Origin: Nocardia rhizosphaerihabitans
Lineage (GTDB): Bacteria; Actinomycetota; Actinomycetes; Mycobacteriales; Mycobacteriaceae
DNA: 64,000 nucleotides
Assembly: GCF_014646295.1 (NCBI RefSeq)
Contig: NZ_BMNE01000001.1
Location: 62,001 to 126,000, forward strand
Direction of reading: 5' to 3'
Below the pieces are notes generated by a model that saw nothing but the letters and a program-made list of their open reading frames with translations, made no database searches and was not told the DNA's origin. The translations under genes were made by a program, and so were the position numbers. Below are positions 55,198-64,000 of the stretch, in pieces; the stretch's first letter is position 1, and every line of letters starts with the position of its first letter.

Positions 55198-58100
55198 ATG
55201 GGCATCGGGGACTTCCTCAACAGTGTCGGTGACGCGATCGAAGACGGTGTCGAGTCGGCGACCGAGAAGGTCGGGCAGGCCTACAACACCGTCCTGGACG
55301 CGGAGTCGAAAGTCGCGAAAGCTGTTGGCGCCGACGGCTTGTCGGAATGGCTCGACGATCTGGGCGACAAGGTCGTCGACGCCACCGGCGGCGCGGTGCC
55401 GGAGAAAGAACTCGGCCAGACCACCGATCCCAAAGAACTGATCCGCGGCGATGTCGGCAAGATCAACGAGGTCACCGGACATCTGGGCAAGATCGGCACC
55501 GCGATCGAACAAACCGGTGACGCGCTGCGCAAGATCGACACCGCCGACTGGACCGGTGAAGCCGCGACAGCGTTCGACGAGGAGTTCGCCAAGCAGCCGA
55601 AACTGTGGTGGGACGGCGCCGACGCGATGGGCAAGGCCAAGACCGCGCTGGACGCGTGGGCCCACGAGGTCAGCGCCGCCCAAGCCAAGGCCGCCGACGC
55701 GATCGCGAAGTGGGAGCAAGCCGACCGGGAGGAACGCGACCGCAAGAACGCGTGGAACGCACTGTCCGACGACGACCGCAAGGGCAAGAACCTCACCGAC
55801 ACCTGGACCGACATCCGCAACGCCGCGAAAGCGATCCTGACCGGCGCCCGCACCCAACGCGACAACGCCGCCGATACGGCGGTGGCCGCGATCAGCGCCG
55901 CGACCGCGACCGCCCCGACCGAACCACCGTTCCTCTCCCGCTGGGGCTCGAATTTCGAAGACCTGAACGCGGCGATAGACCAGGCGCGGCTGAACTTCAG
56001 TACCGGGTTGTTGACCTCGCTGACCGGGATGGTCCAGTTCGTCCGCTCGATCTCTCCGATCGACGCCTACAACATCACCCACCCTGCCGAGTACATGTCG
56101 AGCATGTCGGACCTGGGCACCGGCATGGTGCTGGCCGCGGCCGACCCGAAAGCGACCGGGGCGGCGATGCTGGCGGGGTTCAAAACGAACCCGTCCGAAG
56201 CATTAGGCGCGCTTACCGGCGACGCGTTGTTGACCGTGGCGACCGGTGGTGCGGGTGGTGCGGCCAAGGCGGGTGCGACTGTCGTCGACAAGGCATCCGA
56301 CGCCGCCCGCCTCGGCAATGCGGGCCGCAACGTCGTCGACGACGCGGCCGGGGCTGCCGGGAGAAACGTCCCCGACACACCCGGCACCCCGGCCTCACAC
56401 CAAACTCCGGACAACCCGGCCGCGCCAACGACGAATCCCGCAGCGCACAACGGTGATTCACCCGCCACCAACCCAGCAGGCGCCACACCGGACTCCCCAC
56501 GCTCGGACCTGCTGGACGGAGATTCGGCCCCGGCAACCAATGGCCTCCACAACGGCGAGGCAGGGCCGAATCCCGACGCGGGCTCGCCGGATTCACCCCA
56601 AGCTCTAGACCCGGATTCACCCACGCCGCAAGATAATTCACCCGACACCGCGCCTGCCACGAAACCGGACGGCGCAGATGACGCTCCCTCTGGTCGCCCG
56701 AGCCCCGAAAGCGATGGAGCGAACCCGAACCCGGCAGCGACATCACCTGACGTCCATTCCTCCGACACCCACGACAACACACCGGACAACCACGACGGCG
56801 ATAACAGCCCGGGGAACGGAGACTCCGGCAAGCCGGGTCCGCACCATGACGGCGCCGACGACAACGCCGACCGGACCCAGCCAGGTAGTCGAAACGACGA
56901 CGAGGGCAACTCAGCTGGCCAACCCGACAACAACAGTAGGCCCGAGCTACGATCCGACCACGACAACGGCGGGAACGGTGAGCCCAGCGCGAGCGAGGCA
57001 GCCCAGAAGAACCCGCCTGAGACCGACTCGACCCGCGACCAGACATGCGAAGGCGGCGATCCGGTAAATATCGCGACCGGCGAATTCCTGCTCCCGGTCA
57101 CAGACCTCGACCTGCCTGGCATCCTCCGGCTGGCTCTCAAGCGTGCCCACCATTCCAACTATCGGTTCGGTCGATGGTTCGGCCCCTCATGGTCGGCCAC
57201 CCTCGACATGCGTGTTGTCGTCGAATCCGACTGTGTAACCGTCGTCTTCGAAGACGGCATGCTCTTGGCCTACCCACACGCCGAGGTAGGTGTCGGTGTC
57301 GAGCCGATCACCGGTGGTCAGCGCTGGAAACTGACCCGTACCGACCTGGGCGGCTACCGGTTGTGGGATCCGGATCGAGAACTGGTGTGGCACTTCGCAC
57401 CCGAGCCCGTTCTCAAAGGGCTGGATAACCTCCTCGGAAACTATGCGATCTCGGCGATCACCGACAGGCACAACAACCGGATCAGATTCCACTACAACAG
57501 CAACGGCGATCCCACTACCGTCACCCACTCCGGTGGCTACCGCGTAGTTCTGGATTCAGCCGACGGCCGAGTCACTGCAATCTCGGTGGCTGGCGAGGTG
57601 GACGGGATCGAATCCATCACCCGTGTACGCGAATTCGGCTACGAACGCGGCGAGTTGACAACGGTCACCAACGGTGTCGGCGGCATCACCCGTTTCGTCT
57701 ACGACGACCACCATCGGATGCTGTCGTGGACCGATTCCAACGGTATTTGGGTTGCCAACACCTACGACCAATCTGGTCGTGTTGTCGCGCAGCGCGGCAC
57801 CGACGGAATCATGGATGCCGACTTCGAGTACCTCGAACTCGGCAACGGCACAGGCCGTCTCACCCGCCACACCAACTCCCGCGGTGGCGTCACCGGCTAC
57901 GGATTCGACAACGACCTACGCCTTCGCGATGTCCGCGCCCCGGACGGCGGACATCGCCACATCGATTACAACGCCGCCAGAAAGCCCCTCAACGTCACCG
58001 AACCCGACGGTGCTGTCACCACCTACCAATACACGCCCGAGGGCGAGATCGCCAAGATCACCCGCCCTGACGGCACCAACATCAGCGTCGACTACGCCTA

Positions 58101-60612
58101 CACCAACCGCCCCGCCATCATCACCAACCCCGACGGCACGAGCATCCACCGCGAGTGGGACAAAGACGGCAACCTCCGCGCGCTCACCGACGCTGCCGGA
58201 GCCCGCACCCAGTACACCTACAGCGCATGTGGTGCGACAACCGAAATCCGCGATCCAGACGGCGCGGTAACTCGCATCCAAGTCGACCCCACCGGGCTAC
58301 CCGCCGCGGTGACCGACCCTCACGGTACAACCACCAAGATCTGCCGCGATCCGTTCGGTCGGCCCGCCAAGGTCACCGACGCGCTAGGTCACACCACTGT
58401 CTACGAGTGGACTCCGGAGGGTCGACTTTCCCGGCGCGTCGATCCGGACGGATTCGCCGAAACCTGGACCTACGACGGTGAGAACAACCTCCTCACCCAC
58501 ACCGACCGCAACGGTGGCATCACCCGCTACACCTACAGCGGCTTCGACAATGTGGCCTCCCGTACCGGCCCCGACGGGGCAACCACCCATTACCTGCACA
58601 ACACCGAACGTCAGCTGGTCGCCGTCATCAATCCCCTGGGCCAGCGATGGTCCTACGAATACGACACCTTCGGGCGCCTGATCGCCGAGACCGACTACAC
58701 CGGCGCGACCACCACCTACACCCACACCATCACCGGCCGGGTCGCCACCGTCACACCCGCCACCGGAATCACCCGCCGCCACAGCTATGACACCCTCGGT
58801 CATCTCACCACTGTCACAGCCGACACCGGCGAATACATCCACTACACCCGCGACGGGGCGGGCCGTGTCCTCACCGCCAGCAACGGAAACTCCGAATCCC
58901 GGATCCACACACTCGAATACACCTACACACCCACCGGCCTCGTCGCCACCCAAACACGCGACCACGGGCCGGCCCTGCGCAACGACTACGACCGCCGCGG
59001 CCGCCGGATCCGACGCACCACCCCCGCCGGCAATGTCACGACCTGGCACCACAACACCCTCGGCCAGACCACCGCACTCGACGCCGACGGCCACGCGATT
59101 TCCTTCACGCACGACCGTGCGGGCCGCCTGACGCAATGGCGTATCGGCGAAGTCCAGATCGAACGTACCTTCACCAGAAACGGCAACATTGCCGCCCAAC
59201 ACGCCACCGGATTCCCCGCCGCACAGTTCTCCCTGGACTTCGGCGAGAACCCCGACATCCGCCCCGCCCCGTTCACGATCCGCCACGACGACTACACCTA
59301 CCGTGCCGACGGCTACCTCACCGACCACACCATCCAGCGTCCCGACACCACCCCGGTTCACGACAGCTTCGGGCTGGACCGAATCGGCCAAGTCACCACC
59401 ATCACCCGCGACCGCCTCGTCGCCGACGCCTACGAATACGACGCACTCAGCAACATCACCGCCCGCCGGACACCCGGTTCAGCCGTCGACGACGAGCAGC
59501 ACACCGGGACCGAGAGCCGCGAATACCACAACAACCTCCTCGTCCGCGACGGACGCAATCACTACTACTACGACGCGTCCGGGCGCCTCATCCGCAAAGT
59601 CACCACCCGACTTTCCCGCAAACCGGCGGTATGGCACTACCGATACAACGCCTTCGACCAACTCACCGACGTCTACACCCCCGATGGCCAGTGGTGGCAG
59701 TACACATACGACGCTGCCAACCGGCGCACAGCCAAGTATCGACTGAACAGTCGAGGCGAACGCCTCACCCACACCACCTTCGAGTACGACGGTTCTCACC
59801 TCATCGAAGAATCCAGCGGTGACCGCACAATCAGTTGGCAGTACCTGCCCGCCACACACATCCCGATCCTGCAGATCGAAGGATCGCCTGGCTCGACCGT
59901 CTCGAACCCCTGCGCGGTCCTGACCGACATATCCGGGATTCCCCACCACCTCGTCGATCCCAGTACCGGCCGAAGTCTCGCCACGGGTTCGGTCGATCTG
60001 TGGGGCAACACCTCCTGGAAGGGCGACTGCTCGACGCCGATCCGGTTCCCCGGCCAGTACCACGACCCCGAGACCTCGCTGCACTACAACATCCACCGAT
60101 ACTTCGACCCGAACCAGGGCCGGTACCTCACACCAGACCCACTGGGTCTGTCGCCAGCACCGAATCAATACGGATACCCGCACAACCCGATCCGCTGGTG
60201 CGACCCACTCGGACTGGCACCCGACGAATGCACAGGCGGAAACCAAAACGCCCCGTCGACCCAACCCCCGGATGAACCGCCCCGGACTTTGTATCACTAC
60301 ACCAACCAGGAAGGTCACGACGGGATCCTTGACAGTCAAGAACTGCGGCCGTCTCTGCGCGAACAGAACCCCAAAGACGCCCGCTACGGCGACGGCCAAT
60401 ACTTGACCGACGTCCAACCAGGCACGCGCACACTCGGCCAGCTTTCCTATGACTTCCTCCGAGTACCCTGGGCTGGACAGAAATTCACACACTTCTTGGA
60501 AATCGACGTCACCGGACTCGAAGTCGTGCAAGGAAGACCCGGGGTCTTCGTTGTCCCCAACAGCGGCCCACTCGATCTCGCCGGGCGAATCATCCGATCA
60601 GGAAGGAACTAG
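55198..60612 (+). CDS. Type VII-linked RHS polymorphic toxin with HYD1-type ART tip
   Basis: 1804 residues. The N-terminal 300 contain a WxG helix pair (DWTGEAATAF near residue 119). Residues 390-615 are a Pro/Asp/Asn-rich linker. Then DUF6531 (GDPVNIATGEFLLPVTDLDL), many YD/RHS repeats forming a shell, and the RHS core autocleavage region (RYLTPDPLGL, NPIRWCDPLGL). The last about 110 residues (LYHYTNQEGHDGILDS, ARYGDGQYLTDV) match the HYD1-type ADP-ribosyltransferase toxin. Intact and in frame. Confidence 0.9.
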   Translation: MGIGDFLNSVGDAIEDGVESATEKVGQAYNTVLDAESKVAKAVGADGLSEWLDDLGDKVVDATGGAVPEKELGQTTDPKELIRGDVGKINEVTGHLGKIGTAIEQTGDALRKIDTADWTGEAATAFDEEFAKQPKLWWDGADAMGKAKTALDAWAHEVSAAQAKAADAIAKWEQADREERDRKNAWNALSDDDRKGKNLTDTWTDIRNAAKAILTGARTQRDNAADTAVAAISAATATAPTEPPFLSRWGSNFEDLNAAIDQARLNFSTGLLTSLTGMVQFVRSISPIDAYNITHPAEYMSSMSDLGTGMVLAAADPKATGAAMLAGFKTNPSEALGALTGDALLTVATGGAGGAAKAGATVVDKASDAARLGNAGRNVVDDAAGAAGRNVPDTPGTPASHQTPDNPAAPTTNPAAHNGDSPATNPAGATPDSPRSDLLDGDSAPATNGLHNGEAGPNPDAGSPDSPQALDPDSPTPQDNSPDTAPATKPDGADDAPSGRPSPESDGANPNPAATSPDVHSSDTHDNTPDNHDGDNSPGNGDSGKPGPHHDGADDNADRTQPGSRNDDEGNSAGQPDNNSRPELRSDHDNGGNGEPSASEAAQKNPPETDSTRDQTCEGGDPVNIATGEFLLPVTDLDLPGILRLALKRAHHSNYRFGRWFGPSWSATLDMRVVVESDCVTVVFEDGMLLAYPHAEVGVGVEPITGGQRWKLTRTDLGGYRLWDPDRELVWHFAPEPVLKGLDNLLGNYAISAITDRHNNRIRFHYNSNGDPTTVTHSGGYRVVLDSADGRVTAISVAGEVDGIESITRVREFGYERGELTTVTNGVGGITRFVYDDHHRMLSWTDSNGIWVANTYDQSGRVVAQRGTDGIMDADFEYLELGNGTGRLTRHTNSRGGVTGYGFDNDLRLRDVRAPDGGHRHIDYNAARKPLNVTEPDGAVTTYQYTPEGEIAKITRPDGTNISVDYAYTNRPAIITNPDGTSIHREWDKDGNLRALTDAAGARTQYTYSACGATTEIRDPDGAVTRIQVDPTGLPAAVTDPHGTTTKICRDPFGRPAKVTDALGHTTVYEWTPEGRLSRRVDPDGFAETWTYDGENNLLTHTDRNGGITRYTYSGFDNVASRTGPDGATTHYLHNTERQLVAVINPLGQRWSYEYDTFGRLIAETDYTGATTTYTHTITGRVATVTPATGITRRHSYDTLGHLTTVTADTGEYIHYTRDGAGRVLTASNGNSESRIHTLEYTYTPTGLVATQTRDHGPALRNDYDRRGRRIRRTTPAGNVTTWHHNTLGQTTALDADGHAISFTHDRAGRLTQWRIGEVQIERTFTRNGNIAAQHATGFPAAQFSLDFGENPDIRPAPFTIRHDDYTYRADGYLTDHTIQRPDTTPVHDSFGLDRIGQVTTITRDRLVADAYEYDALSNITARRTPGSAVDDEQHTGTESREYHNNLLVRDGRNHYYYDASGRLIRKVTTRLSRKPAVWHYRYNAFDQLTDVYTPDGQWWQYTYDAANRRTAKYRLNSRGERLTHTTFEYDGSHLIEESSGDRTISWQYLPATHIPILQIEGSPGSTVSNPCAVLTDISGIPHHLVDPSTGRSLATGSVDLWGNTSWKGDCSTPIRFPGQYHDPETSLHYNIHRYFDPNQGRYLTPDPLGLSPAPNQYGYPHNPIRWCDPLGLAPDECTGGNQNAPSTQPPDEPPRTLYHYTNQEGHDGILDSQELRPSLREQNPKDARYGDGQYLTDVQPGTRTLGQLSYDFLRVPWAGQKFTHFLEIDVTGLEVVQGRPGVFVVPNSGPLDLAGRIIRSGRN

Positions 60613-60615
60613 GAC

Positions 60616-60897
60616 ATGAGGTATGTGAAGGTCACCTGGCACCACGATTTCACCGACGAACCGACAGTGTTCTTCCATGAAGTCGGTGAAGACAACTGGG
60701 AAACTCGGCGTGTTCAGCTGTATCGCGACGGCCGCGCGGAGTGGGCAGACGAAAGCCGAGACACCCCCACCGTCGGACTGGCCGAAATAGAAATAGCACC
60801 GATCCAGGAAATAGCATCGCAACCAGAGTTCGACGCGGAAGAAATCTCCAAGCGCGAGTTCGAAACGCAATGGTCTGCTGCCCGCAACCAGTCCTAG
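60616..60897 (+). CDS. Probable immunity protein to the HYD1 toxin (DUF6881-like)
   Basis: 93 residues beginning MRYVKVTWHHDFTDEPTVFF and followed by a beta-rich pattern (WETRRVQLYRDGRAEWAD). It is 3 bases downstream of the toxin. The start resembles the DUF6881 family that accompanies HYD1-type toxins. Acidic, no signal peptide; expected to bind and silence the toxin in the cytoplasm. Confidence 0.8.
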   Translation: MRYVKVTWHHDFTDEPTVFFHEVGEDNWETRRVQLYRDGRAEWADESRDTPTVGLAEIEIAPIQEIASQPEFDAEEISKREFETQWSAARNQS

Positions 60898-60977
60898 TAG
60901 CAGCAGGGAGCCCGTGGCTAGCTGACGTAAGCACTGCCAGGCATCGTTCGGACCCAAAGGCAAGCTAGGATGGCACG

Positions 60978-61330
60978 GACCCGAAAGACGCCGAGGTATG
61001 GGACCGCCTGACCGGCAACTTCTGGCTGCCTGAGAAGGTGCCGGTGTCCAACGACATCCCGTCCTGGGAGTCGTTCACCGCCGACGAAAAGCAGCTCACC
61101 ATGCGGGTCTTCACTGGCTTGACCCTGCCCGCCACCCATCCAAGGCACCGTCGGCGCGGTCGCGCTGTTCCCCGACGCGGTAACCACACAGAGGAGGCGG
61201 TGCTCAACATCGCGTTCGTGGAGTCGGTGCACGCCAAGAGCTACAGCTCGATCTTGTGCTCCACCAAGGAGATCGACGAGACGTTCCGCTGGTCGGACGA
61301 AAACAGCCGACGCTTGGAGATGACCACCAG
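60978..61330 (+). pseudogene. nrdF: nrdF relic (class Ib ribonucleotide reductase beta subunit)
   Basis: Frame 1 reads DPKDAEVWDRLTGNFWLPEK then VPVSNDIPSW and EKQLTMRVFTGLTL; frameshifts then interrupt a block, and another frame continues EEAVLNIAFVESVHAKSYSS and TKEIDETFRWSDEN. These are NrdF hallmarks, with the metal-ligand E-A-V-L ... ESVHAKSY set. At least two frameshifts and truncation on both sides. A displaced fragment of a housekeeping gene, marking an illegitimate recombination. Confidence 0.75.
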
Positions 61331-61487
61331 TAGATCGTCGTACCGTCAACCGCCTGCGATCGACAGCAGGAAGTCCAGGCCATCGACGTTGTCGCGCGGT
61401 TCGACAGCAGCAACTGCAAGTTGAAGAGATACGTCGAAAGCCGCAGTAAGAGCTTCAGTTCCGTGGTGATGCTGGCAGGCTGTGGGT

Positions 61488-62048
61488 ATGGCGCCGAATC
61501 CTGATAGGTACTTGGTTAGCAACGGGACAGCCGATCGCGTCTCCCTCTTCTATGACGGACGGGTGAAGGTCTGGTCTCGCTTCCATCTGTGGGAGATCCT
61601 CGAATCGGGTCGGCACAATGCGTTGGGCGAGTTCGTACGGATCGGAGTCGGACGTGAGCTTCAGGTGGCGGCACCTACAGGCGCTCGCCAACAACCGCAC
61701 TTTGTCGCTACGACGGACCCATCCCTCGGTAGCGCCGAGGCGGCCACGATCGCTGCAGACAACGGAACGTTCGTGATCCTGCATCACGATGGCTCGATCA
61801 CTGTCGGGAACGACGGCCGCGATATTGAGGAGACCTTCAACGCCGGCCGTGAAAGCCTTGCGGGCGGCAAGTCCGGTCGCGGCGGCTCTGTGATGATCTT
61901 CTTTGTTGGAAGGTATCGCCGGAAGGCGGTCCGTGCCAGCCACTTCCAAGTCGAAATACCTGAGGACAGGCCGCGCGGCCGCGGGCTCTACCCCGGCGAA
62001 TACGAGATCCTTGAAGGCAAGATCGGCCCGCGTCCACCAACTGGCTAA
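61488..62048 (+). CDS. Uncharacterised 186-residue protein
   Basis: Begins MAPNPDRYLVSNGTADRVSL (ATG at 61488; a GTG two codons earlier is possible). Mixed alpha/beta, with VSLFYDGRVKVWSRFHLWEI and NGTFVILHHDGSITVGNDG. No signal peptide or recognised motif. No strong ribosome-binding site. It could be an orphan immunity or accessory protein of the toxin region; unproven. Confidence 0.5.
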   Translation: MAPNPDRYLVSNGTADRVSLFYDGRVKVWSRFHLWEILESGRHNALGEFVRIGVGRELQVAAPTGARQQPHFVATTDPSLGSAEAATIAADNGTFVILHHDGSITVGNDGRDIEETFNAGRESLAGGKSGRGGSVMIFFVGRYRRKAVRASHFQVEIPEDRPRGRGLYPGEYEILEGKIGPRPPTG

Positions 62049-62512
62049 CCTCGGGATATCAATCGATCGAACCGACCGATGCGACATGAGACGCCCGTAG
62101 CCAGGTCGGCAAGCGCGTCAGCAGCTTCCGACAACGGCCGACGGTAGGATTCCGCTCCCGGATCGGATCCCGGCAGCTGTTTGCCGATGTTGTAGTCCTC
62201 GGCGTTCTCGGACCGGTCGTGATTGGCACCGCTCTGGCGGGTCAGTGCGGCCATCTTTGGCCAGGACATCGGTCGCTTTGCCGGACGTGACAAGAGCTTC
62301 GATACCCGAGGCCCAGTAGCCCTGGCCCACAGTGTGCCGCTGTTGTCGTTTCCGCTCATCAAGGTCGCGTCGTGAATCGCCTTGTACGTGTTGGTTAATG
62401 CGGTCGTCGCGATCCGGCTGGCGAGACTGTAGGCGCCGGCCAGGTCGTAGAAGGCCTCTGGATCGACGTCGAGTTCTGCCAGGATGGTCAGCCCCGCAGT
62501 TCGAGCCACCAC
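62045..62512 (-). pseudogene. Frameshifted type VII-associated protein
   Basis: The front half, AELDVDPEAFYDLAGAYSLA then TNTYKAIHDATLMSGNDNSG, resembles the helical secretion partners of actinobacterial toxins. The frame then breaks: another frame continues GYWASGIEALVTSGKATDVL, and the first frame resumes ALTRQSGANHDRSENAEDYN. At least two frameshifts, so it is not functional. Confidence 0.6.
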
Positions 62513-62669
62513 CCACAGGAGCCCGACGGTGAGGCGGGGTAGACCACTGCGGCCCCTCGAGTCGCCAGCAAGACGACGAGAGCATCACCGAAACCATAGC
62601 CTGAGGACAGATGTGCGTTCTCGAAGACACTTCGCACGCGAACTCGGCCTCCACTCGAACAGCCACCAT

Positions 62670-62940
62670 AGGCTCATGCCCGCTCGCGGGGAGCACGCTG
62701 GGATCGGAGGAAGGGTTCGACCATGGCAGGGCTCATCCCCGCTCGCGCGGGGAGCACATTTCGCCACATGGGTTACTACAGACCACCCGGGGCTCATCCC
62801 CGCTCGCGCGGGGAGCACAGACCGCCCGCCATAGTTCTGGCTACGATCGCGGGCTCATCCCCGCTTGCGCGGGGAGCACATCTCAGCGAGGCGCTGCGCC
62901 ACGTAATCCATGGGCTCATCCCCGCTCGCGCGGGGAGCAC
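62670..62940 (-). CRISPR. CRISPR array 4, 5 repeats
   Basis: Repeat starts near 62670 (degenerate, short), 62729, 62790, 62851 (CCGCTTGCGC variant) and 62912; 4 spacers. Same repeat as arrays 1 and 3 with a leader on the right. No cas genes adjacent; must rely on the cas operon 16 kb to the left for processing. Confidence 0.92.
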
Positions 62941-63000
62941 ACTAACTCACCTGCGGGTTTGCACGCCAAACACCCGATTTACATTCACTTTCCACCGACC
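62941..63000 (-). promoter_or_regulatory. CRISPR array 4 leader
   Basis: Starts ACTAACTCACCTGCGGGTTT; CATTCACTTTC begins 42 bases from the last repeat, exactly as at array 1. It should work as promoter and integration site. Confidence 0.75.
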
Positions 63001-63802
63001 ACCATCAGCCTCCAACATAGTTCAGCCCTTCCGCCACCTCACTGCAGATCCCGCAGCTGCCAACCACCTGCATCTCGTCAGGTTCGCTGGTCTGTCGGAT
63101 GCTGCGAGGACTCAGACTGTCCATCGCCCGCAGACAACGGCCAAGCCATTGGGCCAGGGCCCAGCGGATCCTGGTGTGAGGGCGCTTTGGAATTGCACGC
63201 GAGTGAAGCTTGCATGATCCTCCTCGCGGACATCGAGCGGCAAAGTTGCCTAGCCGACCTGTACTGGCTTCGGACCACGGGACGAGCGAGCCCGGACCAA
63301 GGTGGTCCGGCGCCGACTCGACCGCGGCGGCCAGCCGCATGCGCACCGCGGCGAAGTCGGCCAGCCCGGTATCGAGGCTGGCCAGCGCATGGGTACCGAT
63401 ATCGGAGCGGGTAGCGGCCGCCAGCGTTGCCCACCTGTCGAGTCCGGCCCACTGCCGCAGCGGGACTTGAGGAATCGAGAAAGTACACGATCCACTCGCA
63501 CTCGCGGGCGACCGGGCACCTGATAGATGCGTTGCCAGCGGCGAGGAATGGGCCATTGTGCGTTACGAACGTCCGACTCGGGCACTGGCGGCAAGGCCAC
63601 CCGAGACAGGTACACGTGATCGGTCCAGAATGCGGTGCGCTATCGCCTACCTTGATGGGCGACCGGCTCCCCTATGGTGCAAAGATCACCGAAAGCGAGC
63701 TTTACGCACGAAATTTGGTCATGGCATAGTCAAACAAGCGCAGGCTTCCCAGAAACCGGGCGGCAGCGTTGGCCAATTCATCGAGCAGACAGGACAAGCC
63801 GC
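63001..63802. other. Gap with possible gene debris before lsr2
   Basis: About 800 bases with no supportable intact gene. On the minus strand at 63613-63615 a GTG opens VYLSRVALPP, which recalls the Cas6e start (MYLSRIPLNP) but does not continue. Probably recombination debris beside array 4. Confidence 0.4.
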
Positions 63803-64000
63803 ATGGCACGCAAAGTGGTAGTCAACATCGTCGACGACATCGACGGCACCACACCCGCTACCGAAACGGTCACCTTCGGCGTCGATGGCGCCCTCTACGA
63901 AATCGACCTCTCCGACAACAACGCAGCCAAGCTGCGTGACACCATGGAGCAGTGGGTCCCACACGCCCGCAAAACCGGCCGCACGGCCAAATCCACCAGC
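63803..64000 (+). CDS. lsr2: Lsr2 nucleoid-associated protein (partial)
   Basis: 66 codons to the window edge, starting MARKVVVNIVDDIDGTTPAT and continuing TVTFGVDGALYEIDLSDNNA and AAKLRDTMEQW. This is the Lsr2 dimerisation domain; the AT-hook-like DNA-binding part lies outside. Lsr2 silences AT-rich foreign DNA and is fitting beside an accessory island. Whether it is the core or an element-borne copy cannot be told. Confidence 0.9.
   Translation, partial: MARKVVVNIVDDIDGTTPATETVTFGVDGALYEIDLSDNNAAKLRDTMEQWVPHARKTGRTAKSTS

Noticed and set aside
36952..62940. Self-targeting spacers against genes in this window
   Set aside because: No match was apparent by eye; an alignment of all spacers to the window would be needed.
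63250..63615. Possible Cas6e N-terminal relic beside array 4
   Set aside because: Only the first eight or so residues resemble Cas6e; the rest does not align.

Overview
The window is high-GC actinobacterial DNA, most likely from Nocardia or a close mycolic-acid-producing relative. This rests on cutinase and LIP-lipase-like secreted proteins, an XRE/MmyB regulator, type VII (WXG-type) secretion proteins, an SCO6880-type conjugation module, an Lsr2 gene at the right edge, and many GTG starts with ATGA/GTGA couplings. Nearly all of it looks like accessory DNA: a conjugation-type cluster, toxin/immunity debris, a CHAT protease operon, an IS21 relic, a tRNA attachment-site relic, and a large type I-E CRISPR-Cas region.

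Layout. (1) 20-17314, minus strand: a tightly coupled operon for a type IV secretion/conjugation-like machine (VirB4-like ATPase, SCO6880-family protein, VirB6-like membrane protein, M23+M15-like+SLT wall hydrolase, small membrane proteins, lipoproteins). It ends in four secreted envelope proteins, two of which have the alpha/beta-hydrolase catalytic Ser replaced by Ala. A 35-residue hydrophobic peptide not previously called as a gene precedes them. (2) 17315-19431: a divergent MmyB-type regulator and an excisionase-like protein. (3) 19633-19775: a decayed CRISPR relic with a recognisable leader. (4) 20038-24846: a membrane-anchored discoidin-like protein, an orphan ART-like toxin tip with a probable immunity gene, an APH-fold kinase, an AraC relic and an uncharacterised gene. 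(5) 24847-34014: a four-gene minus-strand operon of two unknown proteins, a CHAT protease and a 1649-residue TPR protein; this is the best candidate for an undescribed conflict/defence system. (6) 34157-36750: a small membrane protein, a truncated IS21 element, and the 3' end of a tRNA-Ala with a terminator hairpin.

(7) 36952-52230: the type I-E locus. The operon reads cas3-cse1-cse2-cas7-cas5-cas6e-cas1-cas2, minus strand, with array 1 (15 repeats) beyond cas2. cas1 carries an apparent one-base deletion. Right of it lie a relic of a second cas3 5' end, a degenerate leaderless array 2 (11 repeats), a second cas3 whose 3' end runs directly into array 2, and array 3 (30 repeats) with its own leader. 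All intact arrays have the leader on the right, so they are read on the minus strand; leaders of arrays 1 and 4 and the decayed locus keep the same motif 41-42 nt from the repeat. (8) 52831-63000, plus strand: an endonuclease VII-like HNH gene, a type VII-linked RHS toxin with a C-terminal HYD1-type ADP-ribosyltransferase domain and its immunity gene, an nrdF pseudogene, a decayed WXG-type gene and array 4 (5 repeats). (9) 63803-64000: the N-terminal part of lsr2, cut by the window end.

Integration. The conjugation operon and its regulators look like one mobile element. The CRISPR part lies beside a tRNA-Ala 3' fragment and an IS21 relic, as expected for a mobile or recombining island. Interference genes (cas3, Cascade) look intact, while adaptation (cas1) looks broken. 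The toxin/immunity cassettes on both sides fit a conflict-rich island. No database search was possible; family names come from recognising motifs by eye.
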